This document shows positions 40,455 through 50,102 of a DNA stretch of 64,000 bases, piece after piece. The DNA lies in assembly GCA_963377175.1 (NCBI GenBank), contig CAUJNA010003013.1, positions 586,867-650,866 on the forward strand. Direction: 5' to 3'. Made by a program: the position numbers and the translations under genes. Each line of letters starts with the position of its first letter. Positions within the stretch are counted from its first letter, which is position 1. Under the pieces are notes generated by a model. It ran no database searches. It saw nothing but the letters and a program-made list of their open reading frames with translations, and had not been told where the DNA came from. The DNA is from Effrenium voratum (lineage: Eukaryota; Sar; Dinophyceae; Suessiales; Symbiodiniaceae).

Positions 40455-41261
40455 GTGATATGAGCAACAGAAAAAGACACCTGTACTTGAAGGCTGTTGC
40501 GGCTCTGGCGAAAGGAAGGCTTCAAAAAAGAAGTCAAACACGAAGAATAAACCAATCGCACCGTGTCTGCCTAAACCAACACAATTATAAACAAAACTAC
40601 CACCCCACACTGCCAATCTTTCCAGCCACATATTCCCCGAACACTTTCTACAAGTGGCCACCTTCAATTTTCCATACTCAAGGTTTGTTTTTGTTCCATT
40701 TGATCTTCATGTGCGCGAATCTCATCATTTGACAGGAATGGACAAGATGCCCTCTGACCGTAGAACGGTTAAGGTCGGTAACCTGTAATCAGGGAGTTGT
40801 TTGACAAGAGTGTTGTGCAGCTTTGCAGTTGCAATTCTTGGAAGAGGGGCAAGGTATTCATTATTGGCCCCTAGCATGGGGGGGCTTATTGGGCAACCCT
40901 TGGTGGGGGGACACCCCAAATTTAATGCCACGGGTTCTGTCTCAATATTCCCAAGTCCTCTTGGAGAAATTAATCTTCTTCTGTGTTGTATTATTTTGTC
41001 TTTGTTTCTCTGTGCATGAACCTGGACCCCGCTGGCTCAAGTCAAGCAGCCGGTTGGGGCGCGAGGCGCCGGAGCCCGCGTGTGGCTGCAGAAGGTTGGC
41101 CGACAGGTCACCCTTTCTGAAAACACGGGCGTCTAAACTCTGGAAAGTAGCATGTGTTCAAGGGGGCCTCTTTCTCAACGCAAATTCAGCTCGGCTTCCG
41201 GGTTTCCATGGCCCAGAAAGGGCCTTGTTGCGGGGTCACTAATGAGAATGCTGACCTGCAG

Positions 41262-41542
41262 CTTCGCGCTACCTTTTCTACCATTGTGGAGGCGTGGTGT
41301 TGGGGAGCGGTGTTCGTCGGAATCGGAAGCACGTGCAGTTGGCTGAGACGATCAATGAGGCCCAAGAGAGCGTGTTCACTCTCATCAGCAAAGTGTCAAG
41401 TGCAAGCAAGCTTCTCCGTGATGCCATCTCTTAGCAGACCCCGGCTCTCCAGGACACAGGCGCCAGTCAAGCTGGACAAGTTCACAACCATACTGATCTC
41501 CATGACTTGAAGGACGGGCGCGTACTTGGCTTGAAAATCTAG
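41262..41542 (+). CDS. Candidate last two exons with a 36-nt GC-AG intron, copy B
   Basis: Exon one is 41262-41401 and exon two 41438-41542. The donor reads GCAAGC where copy A has GTAAGC. Differences are Met to Thr, Val to Ala, Arg to His and one silent change. The stop codon is conserved. Confidence 0.47.
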
Positions 41543-42012
41543 GGGTTTACGGAAAGCCCTTTGCCCCAGCAAAGAAACCCTTACTGAGACACATCTGTAC
41601 ATCGCAAGGGACCTGCAGGCTTATCCTTATCAGCTATCTCCCACGTATCCCACCCCGGACAGCGCCAAGCGGGGATTTTGATTGCAAGTCGCTCGGCAGG
41701 CTTGAAGGCAAGCTTTTCGTCCCGACTCACTGCGTACTTTGGTGCGATAACGGAGGTTGCGAAGCATGTCACAGAATCTTCTTTTCATCCTTGAACTTGG
41801 CCAGGGCATCCCAAACGACATTGAGACTGTTTACCCCAGGGGGCAACAAAAACTTAAATCTTCTGAGTTACCATACTTTCCTTCGCGATGGCGTAGTTGA
41901 CTCGCTGCCTCTTTTCAACTGGCATGGCTTGGCTGCAGCAGGCCGGGCGGGTGCATCGCACAGTTGCTTGGAGACAATCACAAGGACTGCCTTATCAATA
42001 TGAAGCTCGCTC

Positions 42013-42576
42013 TTGGAGCCCCGGCAAGCCCATAGGCTTTTCAAGCCGGAGACAACGCGGCGCGTTGCCCGCCTCGGCCCAGCCAAGCGCGTGGCGACTG
42101 TGGTTCGACTGCGAGCAGCAGAGCTGGTCAAGTGGCGATTCAGGAATGGACAGTTTCTGGCGTCGTTGGGCCAATTGATGTCACGGGCAAAAGTTGCTGA
42201 GTTTGATGCAAGACAGCGGCATGCAACCATGTGTTCATCAGTTCACAACTCAGGCACAGAGGCCGCGCCTGTCAAGCCGCCGTCCATCACCACGGATGAT
42301 GAGGTTTCAAGACCGGACCCGCCGGATCAGCCAATCCTAGGGCGCCAGCCAACCCAGTATGTCACACCTAAGCCACAGGACAAATGGCCAAAAGCAGTTC
42401 AATCGCCGGTGATGTTTCTTCGCCGACTCCGCCACACCCCACACGGCCAATTGTGCCGACTGTTGTGGTGCCACGAAGGTGATTCGAACTGCCTGATCTT
42501 GAGCAAGAAGAACACAGGAACCTCAATTACAGAGCATTCCTCCGAAGAAGTAAAAGGTTGGGAAGAAACCAAATAA
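42013..42576 (+). CDS. Candidate coding region, 187 codons, copy B, perhaps retrotransposon-derived
   Basis: It begins with the basic Arg/Ala/Val segment shared with copy A (RVARLGPAKRVATVVRLRAA), then QLMSRAKVAEFDARQRHATM, then a Pro/Asp/Glu-rich linker (KPPSITTDDEVSRPDPPDQP), then QYVTPKPQDKWPKAVQSPVM and a Cys/His-containing end to TAA. The linker followed by basic segments could be a Gag-Pol spacer of the copia element whose reverse transcriptase lies 300 bp downstream, but no Gag or protease motif is visible. It continues past the point where homology with copy A stops. Confidence 0.4.
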   Translation: MEPRQAHRLFKPETTRRVARLGPAKRVATVVRLRAAELVKWRFRNGQFLASLGQLMSRAKVAEFDARQRHATMCSSVHNSGTEAAPVKPPSITTDDEVSRPDPPDQPILGRQPTQYVTPKPQDKWPKAVQSPVMFLRRLRHTPHGQLCRLLWCHEGDSNCLILSKKNTGTSITEHSSEEVKGWEETK

Positions 42577-42882
42577 CCAGACACCTGACTCTCCCAGAAA
42601 CGATCCAGCTTCCTCGTCGAGAGAAAATCCGAACAACCCAGCCACATGAGTCATTTGCCAGGTCCCTCCTGAAATGCGATATCCATCATACACTGGTGCG
42701 CGGAAAAGAATCCTGACTCAGGTCTTATGGACTTGTGCCTAGAAGAGCATACCAGTGTACATATGTGCGCCCTAGTAAGACTCCTCCTCGACCAGCGCCG
42801 ACCATGAAAAACACAAAAATGTTTGAAAAAGCCGTTGGTTCCTGTTTCTGGAAACAATGCCCAGAATAGACAAGTTCATGGA

Positions 42883-42884
<2 letters not shown>

Positions 42885-42940
<56 letters not shown>
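42885..42940. repeat. (CT)n microsatellite, copy B
   Basis: About 27 CT units directly upstream of the HVDDLLIVG motif, as in copy A, but preceded by unrelated sequence. Confidence 0.98.
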
Positions 42941-42941
<1 letters not shown>

Positions 42942-43796
42942 ATGTTGATGATCTTCTTATAGTTGGTGGCAATGAGTTTGAGGAGGAGATCGTGGGACGA
43001 TGAAAGACTTCCAAGTTGCCTCAGAACCTAAGAATGACTGCCTTCTCGTAGGTCAACGCGTCCAGTAGAAGAAAGGTGGGAATCACGGTTGGCGTATCGA
43101 TGCCCATCAGAGTGTTGCCATTGATGGATTTCAGGAGATCATCCTGGACAAGAACCTGAAGGATGGCACTCCCTCAACACCCTTAACACTGCAGATGCAT
43201 ACCACCTACAGGACCATATGGGGTCGGATGGGTTGGTTGCAGCGGCCAACTCAGTTTGACCTTGGTTATCAGTTCTCGCGCTGCGCGTCAAGAGCAGCAT
43301 CGCTGACCATTGTGGTGCCACCAGAAAGACCGTCAGAACGAAGAGTATTACCGTCAGAACCAAGAGTGTGCCGCTCAGTGTGCGTCTCTCGCCACTTCAC
43401 GAAAGCGAAATTTTTTGGTTGCCCTGATGCGTCCTACCAACCATGAGGTTAAGTCATCGTTGCTTTCTTGATGAAGAACGAGATCTTCGCAAAGGCCCAT
43501 CGATCTCAAGCGGCCCTTTGGTCGATTACGAGACAAACAAGACCACAGCAGCCGCAATCTCAACGACCGTTGCTGAACTTCACACCCACACGGGTCTGTC
43601 ATGAGTTGTCTTGGCCCGTCTTTTTTCTTCGCTGTCTCTGGGTCAGATACTACATGTACAACTTGCAGACGTACACATCAGAACTGATGCAACTAACCTT
43701 GTAACAACAGCGTCAACGACCCATCAGCCGAACCTTGCTGAGTCCTTGACGAAGCTCAGCCAAAGCAGACGAGTTGATCAAGGCAGTTCTCACTGA
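42938..43796 (+). mobile_element. Decayed Ty1/copia-type retrotransposon Pol remnant, copy B
   Basis: Same motif order as copy A: HVDDLLIVGGNEFEEEIVGR (then TGA), TYRTIWGRMGWLQRPTQFDL, FFGCPDASY and VHIRTDATNLVTTASTTHQP. Copy B has an extra imperfect repeat near 43,320-43,365 (ACCGTCAGAACGAAGAGTAT and kin), a longer segment at 43,485-43,530, and a deletion of about 85 bp after CATCAGCCGAA. It is inactive. Confidence 0.65.
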
Positions 43797-44099
43797 ATCG
43801 TGACGCACATCCACTGTCCCTGGCCTGCGCGAAATACAGCACACGGTCCGGACATCATTGCCCCGCACAGCGGGGCGTACGGGCGTGCGTGCGTCACGCC
43901 GCCGACGCGCTGACAACTTCGCATGACCGTGCGTGAAACTCGAAACGTTTGCGTTTCTGTCCGCAGCCCGCTTGGCCACTCAAACCATTCTGACTTTCAC
44001 GATCTTGTATGCAAATTGGCTACAAAGACCTGCTGACCTGCCACTTTTCTCGATGGCTTCCAAGGAACTCCGAAGTGCCAACATCCTTGAGTAAGAGAC

Positions 44100-44821
44100 G
44101 TGCCTCGCGCACCTGAACCCGAGGAGACAGGAGTAGAAGGGTTCCCGGCGCTTACATCAGAGGCCAGTGAAGACCCGCATCTCCAAGATGATGATGATGA
44201 GGTGGAACTGGAAGTAGAGAACGTTGACTGGGATGACAAATCAGAATCGTCAGGGCGCTGCAAGTATGATAAGGAAGAAGAGGCGGAGATGGAGATTGAT
44301 GAGAGCATGGATGAGGGGCCTCGACATCCCCTACATCATGTACCGAAGAAGAAGGTGTCGCCAAACAAGAATACGATGATTACTTCTTCAAATCAGCGAT
44401 TTATCCTCCTCAGCAGGGACGGCCACCATTGCAGAGAAGGACAACAGCCAGGGAAAGGTCATCGTTCAGCAGACCGGATCAGCTGAGTGCTTTGTTCAGC
44501 GCCAGAACATCAACCATGCTCCTACAATCCATACACCACGTTCTTGCCAGAAATAAATCCAGAGACTCAGGTCCACCGTTTAGTGACAACCCGCACGCGT
44601 GCTGGACGCCTGGGCCTGAGGCTGTGTTAGACGAAGAGGTCCTGGAAGTGCTCAAACACTTCGACCAGGCAAGGTACCAGGTATTTACCCACCCGCATGT
44701 CCGAGTGGCTTCCACCCCGGCACACCTGCTCGCTCACGCGCGTGACGTCAGAGCTAAACGCACGCTAGCGCACCCGCTCACGCGCATCGCATCTGAGTGC
44801 ACGCACGCTGGCGCACAATAA
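44100..44821 (+). pseudogene. Frameshifted copy B of the acidic open frame
   Basis: Frame one (from 44100) matches copy A through KKKVSPNKNT. One base is then missing (AATACGATGATTAC against AATACGGATGATTAC in copy A, about 44,374), sending it into a new frame. The original frame resumes in another register (RRTTARERSSFSRPDQLSAL to NPHACWTPGPEAVLDEEVLE). Other differences (Asp to Glu, Ala to Thr, Lys to Glu, Arg to Ser, Ile to Leu, one silent) also suggest relaxed constraint. Confidence 0.6.
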
Positions 44822-44899
44822 GCGCACGCTGTCACGTGCGTCACATCAGAGATGCACGCTCGTTGGCCACCCGCTCACGCGCCTCACGTCAGAGCTGCG
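44725..44899. repeat. CACGTCA minisatellite, truncated in copy B
   Basis: About three units identical to the start of the copy A array. Homology ends exactly at GTCAGAGCTGCG, so this array holds the right-hand duplication breakpoint. Confidence 0.88.
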
Positions 44900-45470
44900 A
44901 CTTTCTGAGCTACGTCAAGAGAATGGAGAACGTTGAGGCAGCTGCGGCATGAACCTCATGTCAGGGAATGAGTGTTTGCAAGATCGGAGGGATCGGTTTT
45001 TTTTACTGCCCTCGAGCTTTGGAAACTCCCATGTGCCGTTATTCGACCTGGCTGCAAAAAAATGCCCAACAAACAATCTTGACAGTAGAGGTTCCGTCCG
45101 TGGTTTCAAGCCAACCGCTGCTGCTTTCTGGGAATCTCACGCTCGCTGATGTTACTCTTGTCAAGCACAGGAGTTGAACTTTGTACTGAGTTCAACACGT
45201 TTTCTTTTTGTTTATCAAGTTTGGTCAAGCACGTGGTTTTGGCTGGCACCCCCCCCCGGCACATTTGTAGGTGTTCAAGTCGGGCAGCCCGCCTGCAAGA
45301 GACTGCGCACGATGACAGCGTATTCAGCTGAACGTAGTACAGCATCCCATGTTGATGATCATTCAATCAGGGTTGCCCCGCGCTTCCAGAAGACGACCAA
45401 CCCCCAAGGCTAGAAGTTAGGGACGGCGCTCCGCCCCCGCGGAAAGAGCAAATCAGCTAGCTCCGTTGTT
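44900..45470 (+). CDS. Two weak coding-like frames right of copy B
   Basis: ATG at 44949 opens 66 codons (MNLMSGNECLQDRRDRFFLL, then FDLAAKKCPTNNLDSRGSVR, to TGA 45149). A second frame (45,174-45,413) ends RSTASHVDDHSIRVAPRFQK then TTNPQG and TAG. Both are balanced in composition, but no splice signals or family likeness support them strongly. Confidence 0.3.
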
Positions 45471-46600
45471 TATTGCTTTGTCGCCCTCGTTTGCGGTACT
45501 TTCTCAGCATCTTTTTTCCAAGCTATGATGTGTGTGTTTTTCCGCGGCGGCTCAGGCTGGTTGAGTCTTGGATTTCGGAGAGCCCTGGCATTTATTGGCG
45601 TTTCCAACTACTTCCCCTCGTGTTTCCCTGCGAACAAACAAATGAATCAGGTGCAATGGTGTTATACTAGTGTTTGCGCGGCGCGGGTTGGAAGATTCGA
45701 CAATGGCGGCATTGGAGGAACAAATCAAAACTTGATCCACCTCTTGAACGAACCCCAATCACCCTAAACCTACCCAGGTCGAATAGAACGACATGAAGAA
45801 CTGCGACCCAACCATTGCTAAAGCCTTGTGTAACGTCCTCGTGCGCAGGCAAACAAGCACGTTGAGATGGCGGGTATGAAGGCAGCTGTTTGCCCATGGT
45901 GCTCAAAAGTTTGAGGTGCTGGTCGTGGATGCTTTAGAGGTTCCTTTGCTGCCTCAGCCACATCAAAACCCCCAACCATAAATTCCTGCGGCCGCCGTCT
46001 TATTTCTCCACATGGTTCTGGACAGACCACATCAATACAGGGTTTTGATTCAGACTCCCATGGCAAATTTGCACGGAGCCCAAAAAGAGAGATCCGTTCC
46101 TAAACATTTGATTCCATTGGTTGGAGTTCAATGTGAATCTGAATAGTAGACAGCGCGGAAAAGGATTCCCAGATGGTAGGCTTCGTTTGGCAGTTCTTAC
46201 GGTTGATGTGCAGAAGATTGCGCGCGCGAATAGCGTTCGGCCGGCGAGTGGTTGCAAATTGCCCGACAATGTTGGCTGCAATGGCCCCCGCCCACTGCAC
46301 AGCTAGAGTGTTTCTTGCTGCGAGATTCTTGCCTTCTGGCTTGTTTGCTTTCTTGATTCTTGATTACCTGCTGGTTTGCTTCCCTTGCTTTCTTGTTGTT
46401 TTTTGGCTTTTCTTCTTTAATCCTGAGCTATTGCCTATTTGACGGCAGGTTGGCCTCCTTTACTTCTTCGACAAGGCGCAGACATGTGCTGCATGCCAGC
46501 CGCACGAAAGTTGCAGTTTGGAGAAAAGGCAGCCCATAGCATCAACTTTCAAAGGCGGCGGCTTGTTGGCTCTTGGGCCTGTAACCTTTCACGGCTCCGG
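45471..46600. other. No gene supported
   Basis: Mixed sequence with T-rich patches near 46,370-46,420. Several overlapping short frames of about 60-90 codons, none convincing. Confidence 0.35.
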
Positions 46601-47032
46601 TCAATGTAAGGTTTCCCACGAATCACCAACAAGTGTTGCCGCTTGGGCGTGTCTGTTGAAGGTGGGCCTGCTCAGGCGGTTTTGAACCGCAGGAAAACTG
46701 TCCGATTCCCATAGTTTAGAGACAAGCCCAGAAGTAAGCACATGCCCAAAGCGGAGACACGCAATTTCACATGATCTGACAGACGCAGTTGGCCCAAGGT
46801 CACTTTTCCACTTAACGATGACGTAGAAGCATAACGATGTGGCTCTGGATATTAACGGGGAACACCCTGCAGAACGGTAGGTGGTCATAAATTCAGCCAT
46901 GTCCCAACCATGTTCACCCAATGTCAACGGGCCCAACCGATTAAACATGATGCGACTCATACTCTTGTGAACCCGACTTGAGGTAGAGGCGTCGGCAGCT
47001 CGCGGGCGTTTGTGCGAAGCAAGAAGATCCAT
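46601..47032 (-). CDS. Candidate protein of 143 aa, unknown
   Basis: The minus-strand ATG (47030-47032) opens 143 codons: MDLLASHKRPRAADASTSSR, then MFNRLGPLTLGEHGWDMAEF, then CFYVIVKWKSDLGPTASVRS and SKLWESDSFPAVQNRLSRPT. Composition is balanced, with hydrophobic/polar alternation and no repeat. It may be an intronless gene, long exon or retroelement fragment. No family is recognised. Complementary frames are shorter. Confidence 0.42.
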   Translation of the reverse strand: MDLLASHKRPRAADASTSSRVHKSMSRIMFNRLGPLTLGEHGWDMAEFMTTYRSAGCSPLISRATSLCFYVIVKWKSDLGPTASVRSCEIACLRFGHVLTSGLVSKLWESDSFPAVQNRLSRPTFNRHAQAATLVGDSWETLH

Positions 47033-47125
47033 GCAGAGATCAGACCTCCCGATGTCCGCACGATTAGATCTTCCAATGCATGAGATGGGAGTTCTTGTTG
47101 GAAAGCGTCTTTTCGTTGCCTACTC

Positions 47126-47680
47126 CTATGCACCAGGACGAACCGACAACCGCACAAACAAGTCCTGCAGAGGTATGTTTTGCCAACACGGCTTTCTTGA
47201 GTTTCGAATGCGCCATGTCCCGGCTTGCCGTGAGCCACAAATATTGTCACGTACCGCACAAGGTTCCAGCTGATCAGCGCAAAGCACATCTTTTAAAGGA
47301 TTTGTGCAAGATGTTAAGCGAGATCTAATCTTGTGGAGAATCTCTGCAAGGTCTGTGTGCAAAATCTTCCCAGGCTTCTTTGCGAGACCTTTGCAGATCC
47401 CTTGGAGAACCTCTGCAAGACCCTTGCAAAAGATCTCTGTTGAACAAAAAATGTACTTGCAATCTCTGGAAGGCCAGCTCCCGTCAACGTTTGGGAGCTT
47501 TAAGCCGGGTGAAAATTGATTAGCCTGCTTGGGGCAGCCTGCACGAATGCAAGCCCAAAAAAAGAAAGTGCAATCACTATGAACACCACTGCCTTGAAAC
47601 ATTGTTTGGGCATGTTTATGTGCCAACCCCAGCAAAGGGCGGGTTTTATGTCGGTTCCTTGCAAACAAGCTCGGTACCAA
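47126..47680 (-). CDS. Candidate 184-codon frame with internal repeat, unknown
   Basis: Open on the minus strand. Its middle holds two related helical repeats (FCKGLAEVLQGICKGLAKKP and GKILHTDLAEILHKIRSRLT), produced by a short minisatellite at 47,305-47,440 (plus-strand CTCTGCAAGACC-type units). The N-terminal part (FFFWACIRAGCPKQ) and C-terminal part are ordinary. An 87-codon plus-strand frame at 47,010-47,273 (GVLVGKRLFVAYSYAPGRTD) overlaps, with an AGAG|GTATGT donor, and is an alternative. Both are uncertain. Confidence 0.3.
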   Translation of the reverse strand: MVPSLFARNRHKTRPLLGLAHKHAQTMFQGSGVHSDCTFFFWACIRAGCPKQANQFSPGLKLPNVDGSWPSRDCKYIFCSTEIFCKGLAEVLQGICKGLAKKPGKILHTDLAEILHKIRSRLTSCTNPLKDVLCADQLEPCAVRDNICGSRQAGTWRIRNSRKPCWQNIPLQDLFVRLSVRPGA

Positions 47681-47932
47681 GCGTCAGAGGGTTCCAAGTT
47701 TTGAGACACTGTTGTACGCGGTTGCTTTGCTGAGCTTTCTTTAAGTTCTGAAGCTGCCCGCATGCAAACCAAGGCACGTCATGTCCTCCCTTTGCAAAAA
47801 GATGGCAGAGGAGTGGCAAGCGTGACGCCACCACAACTCTGGGCAGGCGAGAGCCGAGTTGTGCTGAGGATGTGGCTCACTCACCTAAACTCACATGCTG
47901 CTAACACATACCAGAACAGAAGTACCTTTAGC

Positions 47933-48385
47933 CTACTCAATCCAAAACGTCATAGTTAGTAAGTTCTTGACTGCGGCACAAAGAATGTGAGAAGCTGATC
48001 GCACTTTTACATCCGGGCAAGGGACAAGAGCTAGGCCTGTGTGACAGGCTGAGATGCAATGACAATCGTTCGGCGCGAAACCATTCTCAGGTTCCCATTT
48101 ACTGTCTTTTCTCTGTTTACTTTTTTGAGACCTGGCCACGGAATCCAAGCAAACGTTTCGCAGATGAGACCCTTTAGACATTCCGCCATGACGCCATGAT
48201 GAAATGCGCGCGGAGCCTGGGCGTAGTGGGCCTGGCGTGCAGCGCTGAGATCGGGATGGACTGATGCGCCATGATTTGCAAATCCGACTGACTGAGCCAC
48301 CATCAAAGCTGTGCCAGATCAAGAAGCTTGTGTAGAGGACAATTTTTACCAGAAAATGGGAGCCGATGTCAAGAAGCCCCTGCAT
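47933..48385 (-). CDS. Candidate coding region, up to 150 codons, unknown
   Basis: Minus-strand frame MQGLLDIGSHFLVKIVLYTS then VCLDSVARSQKSKQRKDSKW, PENGFAPNDCHCISACHTGL and a C-terminus ending KNLLTMTFWIE. A second minus frame (48,031-48,306: MMVAQSVGFANHGASVHPDL, ETFAWIPWPGLKKVNREKTV) is as protein-like, so a frameshift or intron may join parts of both. No family is recognised. Confidence 0.35.
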   Translation of the reverse strand: MQGLLDIGSHFLVKIVLYTSFLIWHSFDGGSVSRICKSWRISPSRSQRCTPGPLRPGSARISSWRHGGMSKGSHLRNVCLDSVARSQKSKQRKDSKWEPENGFAPNDCHCISACHTGLALVPCPDVKVRSASHILCAAVKNLLTMTFWIE

Positions 48386-48679
48386 TTCCTTACATGGCGT
48401 TGTGTGGGCTCTATTTCTGCCAGACTGTGTTCATGTCATGTTGGTTGTTTGAGACGCCCGTCTTTTGTAACCCGATGTCGCACAACGACAGCTCAAGCCG
48501 ACACAAAATGACTGAAGCATGCATGGAACATCAAACAATGCAGAAGTCAGGGAGGCTCGCATGATCTTATTTCGAAGAACAGGGAAATGTTTGTATATCA
48601 ATTGGCGCCTCTCAAAACCCGACGCTTGGCATACCTCGCGCTGTTTTGGGCCGAGGCCCCCCCCCCCCCCGAAAATAGC

Positions 48680-48866
48680 ACGTAAAGATAGCTGTTGGGA
48701 TCGCCCGCGCTCGCTTCGGCATGCTGGGCATGTCCCCCGGAGCTGGAGTTCGAGGTAGATGACTTCAAAAAACAGGCATTGCCCGTGGATGCAGCGGAGA
48801 CTTCGCTAGTGGAGGCGGCAGGGAAGATGCTGGATGTTGGGTTCATTGTGTATGTGATACTGCAGT
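48680..48866 (+). CDS. Candidate exon with acidic helix, unknown
   Basis: After GATAG the plus frame is open: LLGSPALASACWACPPELEF, EVDDFKKQALPVDAAETSLV, EAAGKMLDVGFIVYVILQ, then TGA near 48,867. The acidic/helical central part is convincing as protein. It could be a last exon. The antisense frame (107 codons, 48,598-48,921) is Ser/Thr-rich, i.e. the complement of this composition, and less likely. A poly-C run (48,658-48,671) lies just upstream. Confidence 0.42.
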
Positions 48867-49280
48867 GATACTCCGTCAAGGGTAGGTAAAGACGGTTTTC
48901 GGTTGACATGACGTCTGGCATGTTAGCGCGACAGGAGTAGATTCTCGCCCAAACAGGCGAATTCCCGCTCGTGAAGCTCTGAGGATTGGCGTAGTTTGTT
49001 TAGGGTTGGTTTGGGCCTTAAAGTTTTGGTTTTGGGGCTCTAGTGCTCTGGGGGCTTGAGGGCTGGTTGATGGTTACTTGAGGATTGGTTGAGGGCTAGG
49101 CGTTTGCTTTTCGGGTTGGAGATAACCCCACCACCAAATTGGGTCTCTTTGTTGCTGTCACGCAGTCAGCCGCGCCATCCATATTTCCTTTGTTTTTGTC
49201 CTTCCTTCCGTGGTTTCTTGCTTCTTTCCTTCCTGTCCTATCCGTCAACTCCGTCTCCGTTTCTATAATCCGTATCAATT

Positions 49281-50102
49281 GTGGTTTTAGAGCATGATTA
49301 TTTTATCGTCGCATTTGTGCAAAACTGCCCTCGGCCAATGCGCAGATTGGCTCAAGTTCTATTCCCGGCACGACCCCTTTGCCATCGTTCATCGGAGCCG
49401 AACCAACGGCGCTGCGCCCATCTCGCACTATGGCAGTGGTTCTGGAGGTGGGTCATTGGGTCTTTTTTTGCGAATTCCGCTTGTGCTCACTTTGCTCTGC
49501 TTGCTCGCTTCGCTGGTGCTGCTGCTCTGCTTGCCGTGCTTTCTGCCCTGCTCGGCTTGTTCTTCTTTTGTTATTCAGCGACCCTTTCGGCTCTTGTTGC
49601 GCCAGCTGGGGGCACCGCTTTGCCCTCTTGTTGGTGGGCCTGGGTCCGTTTAATGGCCTTGTTTCAATCCCTTGCGCAGGTTATCAGCTGTAGGGTTCGT
49701 CCCCGCTTGGCGCCACGAACCCCTTTTAATAACAACCCTGCAGGTGCCGTTTTACACGACGTATTTGTAGGCCTCACGGTGGACACTACGAAGGGCCTTC
49801 CCTCGGCCAGGCGATCCTGGACGCAGCGAGTTGCGAAGTCCGGATCGCTGGCCAACCGAATTGTACTGTCCCAACAACCCTTTTCCGACGCGTTGTCGCC
49901 CGAGAGGCCCGGTGCTACACGCGCAGGGGCATCTAGAGCCTCAGGAGAGATTCGCTCCGAGAGCCGTAGGACTAATCGTCCTAACCAGAGCGATTCAACT
50001 GTTGCGTTTAATCATGCCAAACCCCATTATTGCGCGGGGGGCTGCGTCTTCATCATTTCTGGAGTGGATGAAAATTGGCAAGCCCGAGCCAACAAGCAGT
50101 AG
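49281..50102 (+). CDS. Long plus-strand open frame, 273 codons, with one hydrophobic segment
   Basis: ATG at about 49281-49292 leads 273 codons. The first 60 residues are mixed. About residues 68-118 are strongly hydrophobic (ANSACAHFALLARFAGAAAL, LAVLSALLGLFFFCYSATLS), enough for one or two membrane spans. The rest is Ser/Arg/Ala-rich and ends QARANKQ. Overlapping frames are also open: 49,294-49,653 and 49,831-50,424, the latter with IIARGAASSSFLEWMKIGKP then EPTSSRKRD at a GTATGT donor. A real gene probably uses parts of more than one frame. The family is unknown. Confidence 0.33.
   Translation: MVLEHDYFIVAFVQNCPRPMRRLAQVLFPARPLCHRSSEPNQRRCAHLALWQWFWRWVIGSFFANSACAHFALLARFAGAAALLAVLSALLGLFFFCYSATLSALVAPAGGTALPSCWWAWVRLMALFQSLAQVISCRVRPRLAPRTPFNNNPAGAVLHDVFVGLTVDTTKGLPSARRSWTQRVAKSGSLANRIVLSQQPFSDALSPERPGATRAGASRASGEIRSESRRTNRPNQSDSTVAFNHAKPHYCAGGCVFIISGVDENWQARANKQ

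Larger units (their letters stand above)
28877..44899 (+). repeat. Segmental duplication, copy B (16.0 kb)
   Basis: Second copy, starting at CTGTGAAACATGTGGCCTG and ending at CACGTCAGAGCTGCG, where it abruptly meets unrelated sequence. The coordinate offset from copy A is +16,858 at the left edge and +17,693 at the right edge. Private parts are a block at about 30,566-33,770 and about 42,195-42,884. Confidence 0.96.

Noticed and set aside
48690..48725. CGCTCGCTTCGGCATGC resembles the start of U6 snRNA
   Set aside because: The match stops after about 15 bases, with no following U6 core, and the stretch sits inside a protein-like frame.
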